Source: Paenibacillus glycanilyticus NBRC 16618
GTDB taxonomy: Bacteria > Bacillota > Bacilli > Paenibacillales > Paenibacillaceae
Direction of reading: 5' to 3'
NCBI RefSeq assembly: GCF_004000805.1
Contig: NZ_BILY01000019.1
Span: 52,116 to 116,115 of the forward strand
Length of the DNA: 64,000 nt
Below the pieces are notes generated by a model that was not told the origin of the DNA, did not search any database, and was given only the letters and a program-made list of their open reading frames with translations. Below, piece by piece: positions 26,201 to 34,305 of the stretch; the first letter of the stretch is position 1, and the number at the start of each line of letters is the position of its first letter. The position numbers and the translations under genes were made by a program.

Positions 26201-26560
26201 TTAACCGATAACGGCAAATGTCTCTACGCCGGATGGAATCGTTCTAGTACGGAATAAAGCTCCGTCGGCGCTTCGGAAGATCCGGAGCGTAAACGTTGCA
26301 TTTGTAAGAGTCGTAATATTGTTGAAGCGAATTACGCCAAAGCGGTCGAAATTCGCGGTGGAAACAACCGTGTTCCCTCTGGATAATCTAGCAAAAAAGC
26401 CGGTAGTGTTAAACGGAATCCCTTCCTCGTTTACCCAAACGATTGTCAATCTGTTAAAAATCGGGCCTGATTGCTGAGGTGCTAATTGGGCCGTTCTTTT
26501 AATTACTTTTCCCTTGCCTTTGGAAGGACTTTTTAAAGTCGGTCTTATTCTAGCAGCCAT
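26201..26560 (-). CDS. Unknown 119-residue basic/beta-rich protein
   Basis: Starts with ATG after GGAGGGAGGGTGACAA, so expression is likely. The first 20 residues are basic (MAARIRPTLKSPSKGKGKVI), followed by a beta-rich domain (LTIVWVNEEGIPFNTTGFFARLSRG...) resembling the Ig- or jelly-roll-like small proteins of sporulating bacilli. No signal peptide, no Cys. Monocistronic with its own terminator. I do not recognise a family; a spore-coat or surface role would be a guess. Confidence 0.75.
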   Translation of the reverse strand: MAARIRPTLKSPSKGKGKVIKRTAQLAPQQSGPIFNRLTIVWVNEEGIPFNTTGFFARLSRGNTVVSTANFDRFGVIRFNNITTLTNATFTLRIFRSADGALFRTRTIPSGVETFAVIG

Positions 26561-26647
26561 TTGTCACCCTCCCTCCTAATTCTTTATTAGGATATTCAGA
26601 GAGTGATAGCTTGGTATGGATAGAATCCTATGCACGTCCGTCCAAAA

Positions 26648-27733
26648 TTACAATTCCTTGATGATCGTCAAATGCAGCTCGTCTTTTAATTCCAGATCAT
26701 ACGGCGAAGCCGGTTCCTTGCCGTCCGCTTCCCGGATAATCCGGACTCTTGGCCGATGCAGGGCAAGCTCGCTGTTAAGAGACACAACCCCAACCTGTCC
26801 CGAGCTGAGCAGTACCGTCGTTGATACCGGATATATGGATATATGCTTGCAGAACAGCTTGATCAGATCAAAATCAAAGTAAGTATTGCCTGCGGCAAAC
26901 AGGAATTCAATCGCCTCGGAAGGCGTATACCGCTTGCGGTGAGGCCGCGGAGAGGTTAGCGCATCATAGACATCCGCAATTCCCACGATTTGGGCATACA
27001 TATGAATCTCGTCCCGCTTCAGCCGGCGCGGATAACCGGAGCCGTCATAACGTTCGTGATGCTGAAGCGCGCAATGCGCCGATACGACGGAGATGTCATG
27101 ATATTTGCGTAAAATATCAAAGCCTTCCTTGGTATGACTCTCCATCACTACCCGTTCTTCGGCTGTCAGTGGTCCTACCTTCTCAATCAGCTTTTGCGGG
27201 ATCTTGGTCATTCCGATATCGAACAGGAGCGCTCCGATGCCAAGCTCCTCCAGCTGGTTGCGGTTATAACCCTTCGCAATTCCCATCACTCCGGCAAGCA
27301 TTGCGACATTCACCGAATGATGGAACAAATAAGCGTCGGCGACATGAATATTCGTCAGATTGACCATCATGTTGGGCCTAGCCGTCAAATCCGTCATAAT
27401 CTGGCCAAACACGTTGCGAAAGGTACGTCCCAAATCCGGGGCGATAGCCCTGCCCTTCATTACAACCGACTGGTCCTTGAAGGAATTCATCGTCTTATAG
27501 ATCGCTTCTACCGCCTGCTGGCGTGTCTCGTCCCTGAGCGTATCCTCGGGAATAAGATCCTCTGTCATGCCGTCTTCAATATAAACAATATCCACGCCCA
27601 AATTTTGAAGCCGATTTATATAACGATCATTCAGCTCTACGCCTTCGCCAAGCAGAACCCGTCCATTATCTTGAAATATCGGTTTTGCAAGCTTGTCCCC
27701 AGGTTTGACCGATCCAATTTGCACTTTTCTCAT
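26648..27733 (-). CDS. HD-GYP domain protein with altered HD motif
   Basis: A 361-residue protein. Residues 1-60 are the N-terminal region common in bacillar HD-GYP proteins (DUF3391-like), and the rest is an HD-GYP domain. GYP is intact (HHERYDGSGYP), and ADVYDALTS is present, but the normal HDIGK reads FDIGM (LLFDIGMTKIP), so the metal-binding His is Phe. If the canonical mechanism applies, c-di-GMP hydrolysis may be weak or lost. The downstream neighbour on the same strand is the GGDEF gene 27900-29579, read before it. No terminator was seen after this gene. Confidence 0.88.
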   Translation of the reverse strand: MRKVQIGSVKPGDKLAKPIFQDNGRVLLGEGVELNDRYINRLQNLGVDIVYIEDGMTEDLIPEDTLRDETRQQAVEAIYKTMNSFKDQSVVMKGRAIAPDLGRTFRNVFGQIMTDLTARPNMMVNLTNIHVADAYLFHHSVNVAMLAGVMGIAKGYNRNQLEELGIGALLFDIGMTKIPQKLIEKVGPLTAEERVVMESHTKEGFDILRKYHDISVVSAHCALQHHERYDGSGYPRRLKRDEIHMYAQIVGIADVYDALTSPRPHRKRYTPSEAIEFLFAAGNTYFDFDLIKLFCKHISIYPVSTTVLLSSGQVGVVSLNSELALHRPRVRIIREADGKEPASPYDLELKDELHLTIIKEL

Positions 27734-27847
27734 CGCTCATACCTCTTTCGATCCATACTCAATCAACAGTACGAAGCTATTTTATCAGATATACGTTGGG
27801 CTGACCATCATGGAAGGATATCTATCATTGTTTCTTAAAATAATGAC

Positions 27848-27893
27848 AAAAAAACTCGGCATACCAGGTCTGTTACCCCTTAGTTTGCCGAGT
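27848..27893 (-). terminator. Terminator after the GGDEF gene
   Basis: An ACTCGGCA/TGCCGAGT stem with a long loop is followed on the minus strand by T7. It separates the GGDEF and HD-GYP genes. Confidence 0.7.
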
Positions 27894-27899
27894 CTGCCA

Positions 27900-29579
27900 T
27901 CAAGCCAGCTTACGCTTGACGATACGGTTGCGACCGCTGTATTTCGCTTCGTATAATGCCGCGTCAGCCTGGGCAAGCAATTCTCTTAGGAAAGCCTTCG
28001 GATCATCCAAAGCCCGCTTGTCGAACTGCTCTACCGAAACGACTCCCATGCTGATTGTTACTCTGACCGACTGACTGCCTAGGCCCGTCCTGACGACATT
28101 CTGCTCTACCGATTCCTTAACCATATCGGCAATAATATCCGCCTGGTCCCGGGTCGTATGAGGCAGGTAGACCGTGAATTCTTCACCACCGTACCTGGCG
28201 AGAATATCCGCGGAACGCAGCGTGTTTTTCACCGCTTCGACCGTCGAGCAGATCACTTCGTCTCCTACTAGATGGCCATATTGATCGTTAATGGCCTTGA
28301 ATAAATCGATATCGAAGAGGAAGATCGAAAAAGGAATGCCGTATTGCACGTTCACCGCAATCTCATGCTCCAGCTGCTGCAGCAAATATCTCCGGTTATA
28401 GCAGCCGGTTAATCCGTCCGTAATCGCCATATGCTCCAGCTTCTTGTTGGCTTGGAACAGCTCGTCCTGCATGATTAACAGCTCGCGGTTCCTGTCCTGA
28501 AGCAGCTCGTTCTGCGTATTGGTCTCATCCACCAGCAGACGCAGCTCCGTCACGTCGTGGAAGGTCAAAAGGCGGCCGAGCAGCTCCTTCTTCTTCTGGC
28601 TCAGAATAGGGGCGGCCTGCACAACGATATAACGGTAATGGCCGTTATTATGCAGCGAAATCTCCAGCTCCTGACGTTCCATCGGCCACAGCTTCTGCTC
28701 CTGCAGGAATTGGTTGAACTGCTTCCGAATCGGCTTGGGAAGATGGACCGCAAGCGCCTCCGGAGAAAACCGCTCGCCAATCTTCAGCTTCAAGATCGGC
28801 TTCATCGCCTTGTTAAACTCGAGCACGACCCCGCTCTCATCCAAGACGATGATACCTGTCGAGATCGTGTTCATCACATCTCGCTGTACGATTTGAATGA
28901 TGTCGAAGACCCGGTGTCTCGTAATCGCGTGCACAAGATACACCGCGGACAAGGTAATCCCTACGGAGAAGATCGAGAAATAAGAGGAAAAATAGTTAAT
29001 AAGGATAATATTGACGAAAAAATCGCCTAATCCGAACAAAACAAGCACGAATACCCCGTTCATGGCCGTTCGGACAAGCATTTGCTGCCGGACGGACACG
29101 CCGCGGCGGAGCGTATAACCCATGATCACCAGGGATACGAGAATATAAGAGAACAGCTGAACGATCATATACCAGTATAACGGTCCGCTTTGAAGCTGCT
29201 TATCCGTCAACTGTTCGTTAATGGAGAGGAACAGCCGATCCGGATTTACGACGACAAACGCAACGGAGATCAGCGCCGGGACCGACAGCATAATAAGCCG
29301 CCGCGTACGTATCAACTGGGCTTGTCCCGTCATAAAAACAACAAAGATAAACCACCCTACGCCTACCAAGGACAATCCGGAGTAAGAAGCCAAAAGATAA
29401 AAAAGCCTGTATGGAGAACCAGGCATCGTTTGAGCAATAAATTGAGTAAGCGGCCAAACCATCAACACCAGATGCAGCGCGAAATAAATTTTGTGCAGCA
29501 CGGTAATGGTACCGACAGCAAACACGTAGAAAAACAAACCGAGCAGTACGAGGAACATGCTAAAATCAAGCCACATCAT
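27900..29579 (-). CDS. Membrane-bound diguanylate cyclase (7TM-PAS-GGDEF)
   Basis: About 559 residues: seven membrane helices in the first 225 residues (histidine-kinase 7TM-like), a PAS-like domain (VVLEFNKAMKPILKL ... LLTFHDVTEL), a short coiled coil, and a C-terminal GGDEF domain. The active site is GGEEF, with an I-site RSAD five residues upstream, so c-di-GMP synthesis with product inhibition is expected. The ATG at 29579 is preferred to the TTG at 29588; the ribosome binding site is weak. Paired with the HD-GYP gene downstream. Confidence 0.9.
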   Translation of the reverse strand: MMWLDFSMFLVLLGLFFYVFAVGTITVLHKIYFALHLVLMVWPLTQFIAQTMPGSPYRLFYLLASYSGLSLVGVGWFIFVVFMTGQAQLIRTRRLIMLSVPALISVAFVVVNPDRLFLSINEQLTDKQLQSGPLYWYMIVQLFSYILVSLVIMGYTLRRGVSVRQQMLVRTAMNGVFVLVLFGLGDFFVNIILINYFSSYFSIFSVGITLSAVYLVHAITRHRVFDIIQIVQRDVMNTISTGIIVLDESGVVLEFNKAMKPILKLKIGERFSPEALAVHLPKPIRKQFNQFLQEQKLWPMERQELEISLHNNGHYRYIVVQAAPILSQKKKELLGRLLTFHDVTELRLLVDETNTQNELLQDRNRELLIMQDELFQANKKLEHMAITDGLTGCYNRRYLLQQLEHEIAVNVQYGIPFSIFLFDIDLFKAINDQYGHLVGDEVICSTVEAVKNTLRSADILARYGGEEFTVYLPHTTRDQADIIADMVKESVEQNVVRTGLGSQSVRVTISMGVVSVEQFDKRALDDPKAFLRELLAQADAALYEAKYSGRNRIVKRKLA

Positions 29580-29679
29580 CGATTCCAATACGGTTCACCC
29601 ATCCATTGTCTATCCATCTATTGCCATTGTAGCAAATGTTATTTCAATCGACAATTCTTTCCATAGGACTTCCTGCGTA

Positions 29680-30867
29680 TTATTTTTTGGAATGGGTAGG
29701 CCAAAGGTCCGCCAGCATATGTTCCAAAGACGGAGATATGTGCAGGAAGCTGCGGAAGCGCTCGTACTGCTCCCACTTTTCCGCCGACCCTTTCTGCCCG
29801 CTGCGGACAGCTCGAATGAGCAGATTTTTAGGGGTATGCTCCGGATCTACAAACTCCAGCATCTGTACTTTGTAGCCAAGCACCTCCAGCAAGGTGCCTC
29901 TGGCCGCGTCCGTAGCAAGAGCCGAGAAGCGCTCCTTCAGAAGTCCCTGCGACAGAATCGGAGACAACGCGTCGCTCTCCACCTGCCTGAACAACTCATG
30001 CTGGCAGCAAGGCACGGACATAATGACCGAAGCTCCCCATTTGACTGCCTTGGCAAGCGCGGCATCCGTGGCCGTATCGCAGGCATGCAGAGTAACGACC
30101 ATGTCGGCCTCGTTTAGCTCCTCGTAATCAGCGATGTCCCCCACCAGAAACTTCAGCTTGTCATAGTGAAGCCGGTCCGCAAGCTCCTGGCAAAAAGCGA
30201 TCACGTCCGCCTTCAAGTCCAGGCCGATTATCGAAATCTCCCGCTTCTGCTCGACAGCCAGCAGGTGGTACAAGGCAAAGGTCAGATACGATTTGCCGCA
30301 GCCAAAATCGACAATCGTAAGCGGCTTGTCCGCCGGAAGGCTGGGCAGCACATCCGTCACCATCTCCAGGAAACGGTTGATCTGTCTGTACTTGTCCTGT
30401 TTCTTTGCGTGCACGGCTCCGTCCTTCGACATAATGCCAAGCTCCACGAGAAAAGGCGCGGCGGTTCCTTCCGCCAGAATCCGGTTTTTCTGGCGGTTAT
30501 GCTGCAGCTCCGCCGAAGCCTTTACCGTTCCGGTCGGCGGCTTGCTGAGAATCGTTGCCTTTCCTTTCTTGCTGAACAGCAGCTGGAGATCCTCCGTTGG
30601 CGTCTTGAACAATGCCTGCTTGTAATCGCCTTCGAGCAGCTCGACGATTCTGGCGCCAGCCAGCTCCGGCTTTACGTTATCATGGGTTACTTTATTGCTG
30701 TAATGGTATTCGAACTGCAGATGGAGCCCGTTCTTCAATTGAACCGGCCTCACCACCGTTTTGGGGGCAGCCGCGCCATCCTTGCGGCGCAGCTGGCTTA
30801 GCGTTCCCTGCAGCAGTTCTCCTGCTTCTACGATTTTTTGTATGGACTGCTGCCATTCTTCTGTCAT
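29680..30867 (-). CDS. Class I SAM-dependent methyltransferase
   Basis: 395 residues. The Rossmann methyltransferase core lies in the middle: IVDFGCGKSYLTFALYHLL (SAM-binding motif I), SIIGLDLKADVI, and VVTLHACDTATD. The N-terminal 150 residues are a family-specific region. It resembles the METTL25/RRNAD1-like group, probably an RNA methyltransferase, but the substrate is unknown. The ATG follows AGGAGTGACTTTTC. Flanked by the GGDEF gene and the 215-residue protein, with no obvious functional link. Confidence 0.85.
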   Translation of the reverse strand: MTEEWQQSIQKIVEAGELLQGTLSQLRRKDGAAAPKTVVRPVQLKNGLHLQFEYHYSNKVTHDNVKPELAGARIVELLEGDYKQALFKTPTEDLQLLFSKKGKATILSKPPTGTVKASAELQHNRQKNRILAEGTAAPFLVELGIMSKDGAVHAKKQDKYRQINRFLEMVTDVLPSLPADKPLTIVDFGCGKSYLTFALYHLLAVEQKREISIIGLDLKADVIAFCQELADRLHYDKLKFLVGDIADYEELNEADMVVTLHACDTATDAALAKAVKWGASVIMSVPCCQHELFRQVESDALSPILSQGLLKERFSALATDAARGTLLEVLGYKVQMLEFVDPEHTPKNLLIRAVRSGQKGSAEKWEQYERFRSFLHISPSLEHMLADLWPTHSKK

Positions 30868-30898
30868 ATTGAAAAGTCACTCCTATGGATCTTTGCTT

Positions 30899-31546
30899 TT
30901 ATTTATTTGCCGCTAACGAATCAAGCCCGTATTGAACTTCCTCGCGGGGCAATCCGCCGGCTTCCAGCTTCTCGTCATCGCAATATAACAAGCGGCGGTA
31001 GAAGGCTTCGACCTCTTCGCCGGTTACCGCTCCATCTTCCATTAGCTCATACAGGACATCCTCTGCCCCCGCGAACTGGCCTTCCCCCTCCAGCCATTCG
31101 GCTTGCAGCTGCTTGGCATGGTCCGGAAGCTCATACGCTTTTAACTGCTCAAGCAGCTCTCCCGCTTCCTTCGACGGGTTCGCAAGCGTAGGCTCGGCGT
31201 CAACTAACGACAGCCTCATAAAGAGCTGCAGCGCCTTTAAACCGGACGCAAAGCTGGCGTCTCCGTTGCCGAGCTCGGCATGCAGCTCCGATTCCTGCTT
31301 CAAGGTTACGGCTATCGCCTGTATTTTGTCCGTCTCCATAACGCCGTTTGTAGTCAGCACCGCCATCAAATCCTTGTCGGACAAGGAACGGATCAGCTTG
31401 CCGCTAAGTCCAAACCGTTTATCCAGCAGCTCATCGATCACGAGCAAGGCGTCCTGATGCTTAAGCTCCCGCTTCAATTGCAGGATTTGACCGACGGCCT
31501 CCGTCATCTGTTCGATCATGTTCATTAAGTAGTCGCGACGAAACAA
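30899..31546 (-). CDS. Conserved 215-residue protein (DUF6483-like)
   Basis: Starts with TTG seven bases after AGGGGAGGGG, giving MFRRDYLMNMIEQMTEAVGQIL. The helical protein has tetratricopeptide-like character (repeated Leu/Ala helices) and no membrane segment or signal. The N-terminus matches what I remember of the DUF6483 family of Bacillales; function unknown. It lies 31 bases before the methyltransferase gene, probably in the same transcript. Confidence 0.75.
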   Translation of the reverse strand: MFRRDYLMNMIEQMTEAVGQILQLKRELKHQDALLVIDELLDKRFGLSGKLIRSLSDKDLMAVLTTNGVMETDKIQAIAVTLKQESELHAELGNGDASFASGLKALQLFMRLSLVDAEPTLANPSKEAGELLEQLKAYELPDHAKQLQAEWLEGEGQFAGAEDVLYELMEDGAVTGEEVEAFYRRLLYCDDEKLEAGGLPREEVQYGLDSLAANK

Positions 31547-31567
31547 CCTGTTCCCCTCCCCTAATGG

Positions 31568-32395
31568 CTAATTAAGCTTATTTATGAAACGCAGCACGGC
31601 TTCCGCGAAAGCTTCAGGGCGCTCCACCATGCCCATATGTCCGGCATCCGCAAGCTTCTCGCGGGTAACGTTTGCCCCGTCGACAACAAAGGTGCGTTCC
31701 GCGGGAATAATTTGATCCTGCTCGCCAGCGAGCAGCAGCACCGGAAGCGTTGTCCGCTTCAGCGCCTCCGTTCGGTCGGGGCGATCCTTCATCCCTTTGG
31801 CCGCGCCAATCGCGCCAGCTTCGCTTGTGCCTCTGCCAATGGCGATGGAACGTTCTACCTGATCCGGCATCGCCGATTTATTGTCCGGGGAATAAAGCTT
31901 CGGAACAAGTCCCTCCACAAATGCGCTTACGCCGTCCTTTTTAATGGCGGCTACGGCATTATCCCTGTTTTCCTTCGCCGCATCGCCGTCGGGCAGCGGA
32001 GTGGAATGAACCAGCCCGAAAGCGGACAGCTTCTCTTCAAAGCGCTCGGCAAACGCAAGCGTAATATATCCTCCAAGAGAATGACCGAGAACGCATGCCT
32101 TGTTTATTTTCAATTGCTCCAGCATGGCTGCCAGATCGTCCGCATACAATTCCATAGAATTCGTCTCTTCCGGTCCTGTCTCTGCGGATGAGCGTCCATG
32201 TCCGCGAAGATCGAGCGCAATAATGCGGGCTTGGCGGGCAAGCGGCTCTGCAACCCGCTCCCAATAGGCGGAGCTTCCGCAATAGCCGTGCAGCAGCACC
32301 ACAACCGGCTTTTCATCCGTCCGGGAATCGTAATAAGCTAACGAGATGCCGCTTGGCAGCGTGATCGTGTGATTGGCGATGGTAAGTTGAGTCAT
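31568..32395 (-). CDS. Alpha/beta hydrolase
   Basis: 275 residues with the serine hydrolase triad layout: oxyanion loop LLHGYCGSSAYW, nucleophile Ser in GHSLGGY (about 96-102), an acid residue around GEQDQII, and His in DAGHMGMVERPEAF near the C-terminus. No signal peptide. Substrate cannot be judged; it resembles small carboxylesterases. The ATG follows GAAGGAGTAG. Confidence 0.87.
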   Translation of the reverse strand: MTQLTIANHTITLPSGISLAYYDSRTDEKPVVVLLHGYCGSSAYWERVAEPLARQARIIALDLRGHGRSSAETGPEETNSMELYADDLAAMLEQLKINKACVLGHSLGGYITLAFAERFEEKLSAFGLVHSTPLPDGDAAKENRDNAVAAIKKDGVSAFVEGLVPKLYSPDNKSAMPDQVERSIAIGRGTSEAGAIGAAKGMKDRPDRTEALKRTTLPVLLLAGEQDQIIPAERTFVVDGANVTREKLADAGHMGMVERPEAFAEAVLRFINKLN

Positions 32396-32429
32396 TCGTC
32401 TACTCCTTCAACAAAGTTATTTGTCCAGC

Positions 32430-32960
32430 CTAGCCGGAAGCTTGCTTCCAGGCCTGATGCACCTGCTCCGCAACCGTCTCAGCCATTTGCATGACGGTAT
32501 ACAGCGAGGTCGTTTGAAGCGTCATATACGGCTTATGGCTGCTGGCATTAACGACACCCGCAATGCTGTAATCGCCAACGGCCGGCAGCCTGGCCCCCGT
32601 TGCTTGACCGGGCGTGAGCGGTCCTTCCGCCGTAATATACTTTCCAACGGACAGCGGCTTGCCAAGACAGGCATCAACCGCAATAATCACGGCATTCTCC
32701 CGCTCGGCCGATTGTTCCAGCGCTTCCGCGAACCGTTTTGCGTCACAGGGCTGCTTTAATGTTCCAAAGACATGTTGCCAACCCCGCTCTTCCAGCTTGG
32801 TGCCTACCAATGGGCCAAAGCTGTCTCCGGTGGAGCGGTCCGTACCGATACATAGGAATACGACCCGGCTGCGGTCGGGATGCCTTTCCGCTACATGAGC
32901 CAGAAATGCCTGAAGACCCTCCACCCCGTTATCCGCTTGAACGATTGTCTTCCCTGACAT
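32430..32960 (-). CDS. yyaC: Spore protease-related protein YyaC
   Basis: A 176-residue protein of the YyaC family, related to the germination protease fold: CIGTDRSTGDSFGPLVGTKL, VDACLGKP, GARLPAVGDYSIAGVVN. Expected to act in sporulation or germination, although its biochemical role is unknown. The ATG at 32960 (MSGKTIVQ) follows AGGTG; an upstream TTG at 32990 is less likely. Evidence that the organism makes spores. Confidence 0.88.
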   Translation of the reverse strand: MSGKTIVQADNGVEGLQAFLAHVAERHPDRSRVVFLCIGTDRSTGDSFGPLVGTKLEERGWQHVFGTLKQPCDAKRFAEALEQSAERENAVIIAVDACLGKPLSVGKYITAEGPLTPGQATGARLPAVGDYSIAGVVNASSHKPYMTLQTTSLYTVMQMAETVAEQVHQAWKQASG

Positions 32961-33110
32961 GAATACACCTGCTTTATGTTGTTCGTACAAATGGTAGTTT
33001 CTTTCATTGTACCCGAATTACGCGGTATGGTTCAATTTACAGGCATGAGATGCGTGAAATATGTTACAATGGCGAGAATAATGACAAGTTGTACGGAAAG
33101 GGGACTAATC

Positions 33111-33338
33111 ATGGTGAATCTGGAAGAACAAACCCAGCAGAACGTGGAATTTATGATCGAGACCATCAAAACAAAGCTAAGAATGGCGACAGCGGCAGCG
33201 ATGCAGGCTTCCCACTTCAGCATTGATCAATACGAGGATATCCGCGATTTGTACGAAGTTGTTGCTTCGAAGGAGAAATTCAGCATCAGCGAGGTTGAAG
33301 CTCTGGTATCGGAGCTGGGCAAGCTGCGCGGCAAATAG
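33111..33338 (+). CDS. DUF1128 (UPF0435) family protein, YfkK-like
   Basis: 75 residues, helical: VNLEEQTQQNVEFMIETIK..., SIDQYEDIRDLYEVV, FSISEVEALVSELGKLR. The pattern fits B. subtilis YfkK. The ATG follows GGAAAGGGG; upstream in-frame codons have no family content. Monocistronic with a strong terminator. Function unknown. Confidence 0.85.
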   Translation: MVNLEEQTQQNVEFMIETIKTKLRMATAAAMQASHFSIDQYEDIRDLYEVVASKEKFSISEVEALVSELGKLRGK

Positions 33339-33345
33339 CGACATT

Positions 33346-33393
33346 AAGGAAAGCACCGGCAGGCGTTCAACACCCGCCGGTGCTTTCCTTTAC
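33346..33393 (+). terminator. Terminator of the DUF1128 gene
   Basis: A 15-bp stem (AAGGAAAGCACCGGC/GCCGGTGCTTTCCTT) with T tail. Confidence 0.88.
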
Positions 33394-33397
33394 CCAA

Positions 33398-33420
33398 TAA
33401 GACTTCGGAACGAAGTCTTA
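33398..33420. repeat. 10-bp perfect hairpin with GAA loop
   Basis: TAAGACTTCG-GAA-CGAAGTCTTA, directly after the terminator. The ACTTCG/CGAAGT core recalls the (A/G)CTTCGTAAG element of the glgB/glgC repeats, but the similarity is too short to call it the same family. The remaining 33421-33533 has no gene. Confidence 0.6.
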
Positions 33421-33533
33421 TGCCCTAGCTTTATGTTAGCCGTACTCTGAAAGTAACATTATTTATTACAATCTTTACCACTAACAGCCATTAACTAGAT
33501 TTTTTTAGACAGATGTTCAATAACCGATTATTG

Positions 33534-33577
33534 ACAAAAAAAGGGGGGCTCCTATCCCAATCGGAGCTCCCCTTTTT
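33534..33577. terminator. Bidirectional terminator
   Basis: GGGGGGCTCC/GGAGCTCCCC stem flanked by A9 and T5; serves the minus-strand gene at 33586-34056. Confidence 0.88.
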
Positions 33578-33585
33578 GCTGTCTC

Positions 33586-34056
33586 TTATTCGTTTGTTTC
33601 CTCGGCTTCCATAGAAGCCCCCGCCTCAGCCGATTCGATGGTCAAGCTGATTTGCACCGGCTTCTGCTCCCCCTTCAGGAAGAACGCCAGCCGCTCGAGC
33701 TTTTCCGCCAGCTCCGTGCCTGTAAGCGTTGTATTCAACTGGTAGTTGAAATGGTCTGCCGGCTGTTCGTCCTGCTGGGCATAAGTGCTGCGACCTCTCC
33801 AGGCGCGTTCCTTCGCTCCGCCCTGCTGAACCAGCAGCTGGTCCTGCATCGGGTAAAACTTATCTGATTTATTCACCACACGCTCGTAAATCCGCAGCTT
33901 CTTGAGCAGCATATAATATTGCGCCGAATGCTTGAAATTCCAAGCTTCCCGAATATCCTTAAGCGTATAATCCATCTTCCAGCGCTTCAGCTTTTCGATC
34001 TGCTCCTCGGCGTTCAGCTGCAAGAAATCATCTAAAGGCATAATTGCTTCCGGCAT
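33586..34056 (-). CDS. Unknown 156-residue cytoplasmic protein
   Basis: The ATG at 34056 (MPEAIMPLDDFLQLN) lies eight bases after GGAGGGG. The N-terminal half (NAEEQIEKLKRWKMDYTLKDIREAWNFKHSAQYYMLLKKLRI) looks like a winged or helix-turn-helix segment; the C-terminal half contains LSLTIESAEAG-like beta strands and an acidic tail. Not recognised as a known family; a DNA-binding role is possible. Upstream 34057-34251 is AT-rich and non-coding, presumably holding the promoter. Confidence 0.72.
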   Translation of the reverse strand: MPEAIMPLDDFLQLNAEEQIEKLKRWKMDYTLKDIREAWNFKHSAQYYMLLKKLRIYERVVNKSDKFYPMQDQLLVQQGGAKERAWRGRSTYAQQDEQPADHFNYQLNTTLTGTELAEKLERLAFFLKGEQKPVQISLTIESAEAGASMEAEETNE

Positions 34057-34251
34057 TTTGACCCCTCCGTTAACCTGAAATAAATGCTCAGATAAGCGTT
34101 GACTTTCCCCTTTATCAAAAAAGAACACGTATCTTTCATAAAAATATAACAATGCGAATAGTTTATATTTTCATATAAAAAATACCATAATTTTTTTCGA
34201 TTTACAAATTAATTTCTTTACAGATTTGTATTATTGCACATTCCTCATATG

Positions 34252-34292
34252 AAAAAACCGTCGTATATGTCCCAAGGGCAATACGACGGCTT
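34252..34292 (-). terminator. Terminator of galK-galE-galT
   Basis: CCGTCGTAT/ATACGACGG stem followed on the minus strand by T6, 14 bases after galT. Confidence 0.85.
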
Positions 34293-34305
34293 TAGACCTA
34301 CAATA

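Noticed and set aside
27900..29579. Histidine kinase with a 7TM input domain
   Set aside because: The C-terminal domain is GGDEF (GGEEF motif, RxxD site), not a HisKA/HATPase pair.
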